Origin: an uncultured Sphingomonas sp.
Lineage (GTDB): Bacteria > Pseudomonadota > Alphaproteobacteria > Sphingomonadales > Sphingomonadaceae
Length of the DNA: 64,000 nucleotides
Assembly: GCF_913777625.1 (NCBI RefSeq)
Contig: NZ_CAJYTI010000020.1
Coordinates: 1 to 64,000 of the forward strand
Direction: 5' to 3'
Shown: in pieces, positions 61,902 to 64,000 of the stretch
Position numbering within the stretch: position 1 is the stretch's first letter
Layout of the letters: every line of letters starts with the position of its first letter
The notes under the pieces: model-generated
The model's input: the letters and a program-made list of their open reading frames with translations, nothing else
The model's database searches: none
What the model was told of the DNA's origin: nothing
Translations under genes and position numbers: made by a program

Positions 61902-64000
61902 ATGAGGGGTTTTCGGAAGTCTCTGCTGGTTTCGACCAGCTTTACCGCCGCGTTCGGCGCGGCGTCGCTGGCGCTGGTCGCGCCGGCAGCCGCCCAGACC
62001 GCCGATCAGCAAACGCCTGCCGCTGAAGGCGATCAGATCGTCGTGACCGGCTATGCGCGCTCGCTGGCGGATTCCGCCGCGACCAAGCGCAAGGCCAACG
62101 CGATCGTCGACGTGATCAGCGCGGAAGACGTGGGCAAGTTCCCCGACCGCAACATCGCGGAATCGCTGTCGCACCTGCCGGGCGTGACCGTCGACCACCA
62201 GTTCGGGGAAGGCGAGCAGGTCTCGATCGCCGGTCTGGAGCCCGCGCTGAACCGCATCCTGATCGATGGCCACTCGGTTGCCTCGGCCGATTGGGGCGGC
62301 AACCCGTCGGACCGGTCGAGCCGCAGCTTCAACTATTCGCTCCTTTCGCCCGAAATCATCAGCCAGGCGATCGTCTACAAGACGCCGGAAGCCCGGCTGC
62401 AGGAAGGCGCGATCGGCGGCACCGTCGACGTCGTAACCCGCAAGCCCCTGGATCTGAAGCCGAACACGATCACCGCATCGGCGGGCTATGCCTATAACGA
62501 CCGGTCCGAGCGCGGCAGCCCGCGCGCCTCGGTGCTGTACAGCTGGCACAATGATTCCGGCACGTTCGGCGTGCTCGGCTCGGTCGGCTATGATCGCCAG
62601 TATCTCGCTCGCGCGGGTGTCGCGGTGTATGGCTACCTGACCGGCAAGAGCTTCTTCCAGCAGGACAATAACGGCAACGTCATCACCGACGCCAGTGGCA
62701 ACCCGGTACCGACCAACCCGAACCTGAAGGTCAATGGCGGCAGCTACAAGGACCTAGTCAACGCTCGCCTGCCCGCTTTCTTGGCGCACGAATATTTCCA
62801 GCAGACCCGCGAGCGCCTGAGCTTCTCGGGCGCGATGCAGTGGAAGCCTGCCGACAACCTGACCTTGACCGCGACCGGCCTCGTCATCCGCGGCAACTAC
62901 GACAATTTCAGCAACTCCGAATATAGCTACAACGTCCGCGGCAACCTGATCCAGCAGGCGACGATCACCAACGGGCTGATCACCTCCGCCACCTATGGCG
63001 CGGGCACCGGCACCAACTGGACCGGCGAACTCGACACCAACTTCCGCCGCACGCGCATCAAGAACGACAGCGGCACGCTGGCGATGGACTGGGACGTCAA
63101 CGGCTGGAAGGTCACCGGCAATGTCGGCTGGACCCGCGCATCGGGTGGCAAGCAGCCGGAATATCTGCTGAACTTCCGTACCCTGCAGGGCTTCACCGTC
63201 GGCGCCAACGGCCGCAACACGATGCTCGATTGGCAGTATCCGGCCAGCGACGGCTCGCGTTGGGTGAGCACCTCGCCGGGTGAATCGCGCCTGCAGACCG
63301 AGCCGGCGGTGCTCGCCGCGACCAACGGCGCAGGCTTCTACGGCGCGCAGATCGGCGGCATCACCGATGCCGACCAGACGCTCGACAAGGAGAAGTACGG
63401 TCAGCTCGATTTCGAGCGCGACATCGCCTTCGGTCCGTTCGTCAAGATCCTGTTCGGCGGTCGCTACAACGACCACCTCAACCGCCAGTTGACCTATGGC
63501 GGCGCGACCTTCACCAACCGCGCCTTCACGCTGGCCGATCTCGGCTCCTACACGCTCGCCGGCAACCTGTATGACGGGCTGTCGACCACCGGCAATGGCA
63601 CGCCCTACGCCACGCTGACCAAGGATGCGGCCATCGCCGCGCTCACCGCGCCGGGCACGCTGAACGTCACGCGGTCGCTCGACACCGGCAGCTACTTCAA
63701 GGTGAAGGAGAAGATCTACACCGGCTACGTCCAGGCGAACTTCGAGACCGGCAAGTTCCGCGGGAACATCGGCGGTCGCTTCGTCAGCACGCAGGACGAC
63801 AGCTTCTACTATCTGAGCTCGAACGGACAGGTCATCCCGCAGACCTCGTCGAGCACCGACAACCGGTTCCTGCCAGCGTTCAACATCGCCTATGATGCCG
63901 GTCCCGGCGTGGTGCTGCGCGCCGCTGCTGCGAAGGTGATCGCACGGCCCCGCTACTCCCAGCTCGCCGGCTCCTTCTCGCTGGACGACACGCAGAGCAC
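61902..64000 (+). CDS. TonB-dependent receptor, sphingomonad type (3' truncated)
   Basis: The frame is open to the last base, giving 699 residues of an outer-membrane receptor. It has a signal peptide (RKSLLVSTSFTAAFGAASLA to APAAAQ), a TonB-box-like GDQIVVTGYARSL, a plug domain (DVISAEDVGKFPDRNIAESL, SHLPGVTVDHQFGEGEQVSI, EGAIGGTVDVVTRKP) and barrel strands. The NIAESLSHLPGV motif is typical of the large sphingomonad and xanthomonad carbohydrate receptor group. AAGGAAGGA lies upstream of the ATG. It probably imports glycan fragments or glycoasparagines. Confidence 0.92.
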   Translation, partial: MRGFRKSLLVSTSFTAAFGAASLALVAPAAAQTADQQTPAAEGDQIVVTGYARSLADSAATKRKANAIVDVISAEDVGKFPDRNIAESLSHLPGVTVDHQFGEGEQVSIAGLEPALNRILIDGHSVASADWGGNPSDRSSRSFNYSLLSPEIISQAIVYKTPEARLQEGAIGGTVDVVTRKPLDLKPNTITASAGYAYNDRSERGSPRASVLYSWHNDSGTFGVLGSVGYDRQYLARAGVAVYGYLTGKSFFQQDNNGNVITDASGNPVPTNPNLKVNGGSYKDLVNARLPAFLAHEYFQQTRERLSFSGAMQWKPADNLTLTATGLVIRGNYDNFSNSEYSYNVRGNLIQQATITNGLITSATYGAGTGTNWTGELDTNFRRTRIKNDSGTLAMDWDVNGWKVTGNVGWTRASGGKQPEYLLNFRTLQGFTVGANGRNTMLDWQYPASDGSRWVSTSPGESRLQTEPAVLAATNGAGFYGAQIGGITDADQTLDKEKYGQLDFERDIAFGPFVKILFGGRYNDHLNRQLTYGGATFTNRAFTLADLGSYTLAGNLYDGLSTTGNGTPYATLTKDAAIAALTAPGTLNVTRSLDTGSYFKVKEKIYTGYVQANFETGKFRGNIGGRFVSTQDDSFYYLSSNGQVIPQTSSSTDNRFLPAFNIAYDAGPGVVLRAAAAKVIARPRYSQLAGSFSLDDTQS

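Noticed and set aside
1..64000. CRISPR arrays, rRNA and tRNA genes
   Set aside because: No regularly spaced direct repeats, no rRNA-like stretches and no cloverleaf-like sequence with conserved TTC arm were seen by eye; a dedicated search tool could still find a tRNA.

Overview
The window looks like chromosome from a sphingomonad (Sphingomonas or a close relative, Alphaproteobacteria). The basis is high GC coding DNA, Flp-type pilins, PEPxxWA-CTERM proteins, two TonB-dependent receptors (one of the sphingomonad type), abundant GTG/TTG starts and 1-4 base start/stop overlaps. No rRNA, tRNA, CRISPR array, transposase or phage gene was seen. The strain cannot be named from sequence alone.

Layout. 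1-1510: end of a methyltransferase gene, mutT and two Flp pilin genes. 1541-7038: core metabolism (accA, xerD, a large exported protein, a 45-residue membrane protein, aroK, aroB). 7051-22057: mixed housekeeping: a methyltransferase, exported M1 and S10 peptidases, small DUF proteins, a K+/H+ antiporter, an IscU-like scaffold, a VOC protein plus AraC regulator, cvpA, radA, a PEPxxWA-CTERM protein coupled to an L,D-transpeptidase, a CAP protein and a GNAT acetyltransferase. 22153-33147: a glycosyltransferase, a TonB receptor, a choice-of-anchor protein, DUF2218, a PadR regulator, a UbiH-like hydroxylase, rarA, a DUF429-like protein and cutC.

33208-39669 is a compact GlcNAc catabolic operon: SIS-type GlcN6P deaminase, nagA, a fused EIIA-HPr-EI protein and an EIIC-EIIB permease. 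After an esterase gene of lower GC, 41240-64000 holds a glycan-utilisation locus: GH2 beta-galactosidase and a GntR/HutC regulator on the minus strand, and on the plus strand an almost gapless run of GH20, GH2 (beta-mannosidase type), GH3, GH125, GH92, an unassigned hydrolase-like protein and GH29, then a glycosylasparaginase and a TonB receptor that runs off the end.

Taken together the enzymes could strip fucose, galactose, GlcNAc, possibly xylose, and alpha- and beta-mannose from an Asn-linked glycan, cut the final GlcNAc-Asn bond, and feed GlcNAc into the PTS/nag operon. A perfect inverted repeat before the GH20 gene and matching half-sites before the nag operon and the asparaginase suggest that the GntR protein controls the three units. 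The most novel items are the unassigned 733-residue enzyme, a second EIIB-like domain without its phospho-cysteine, and a repeat element that supplies the beta-mannosidase start codon.
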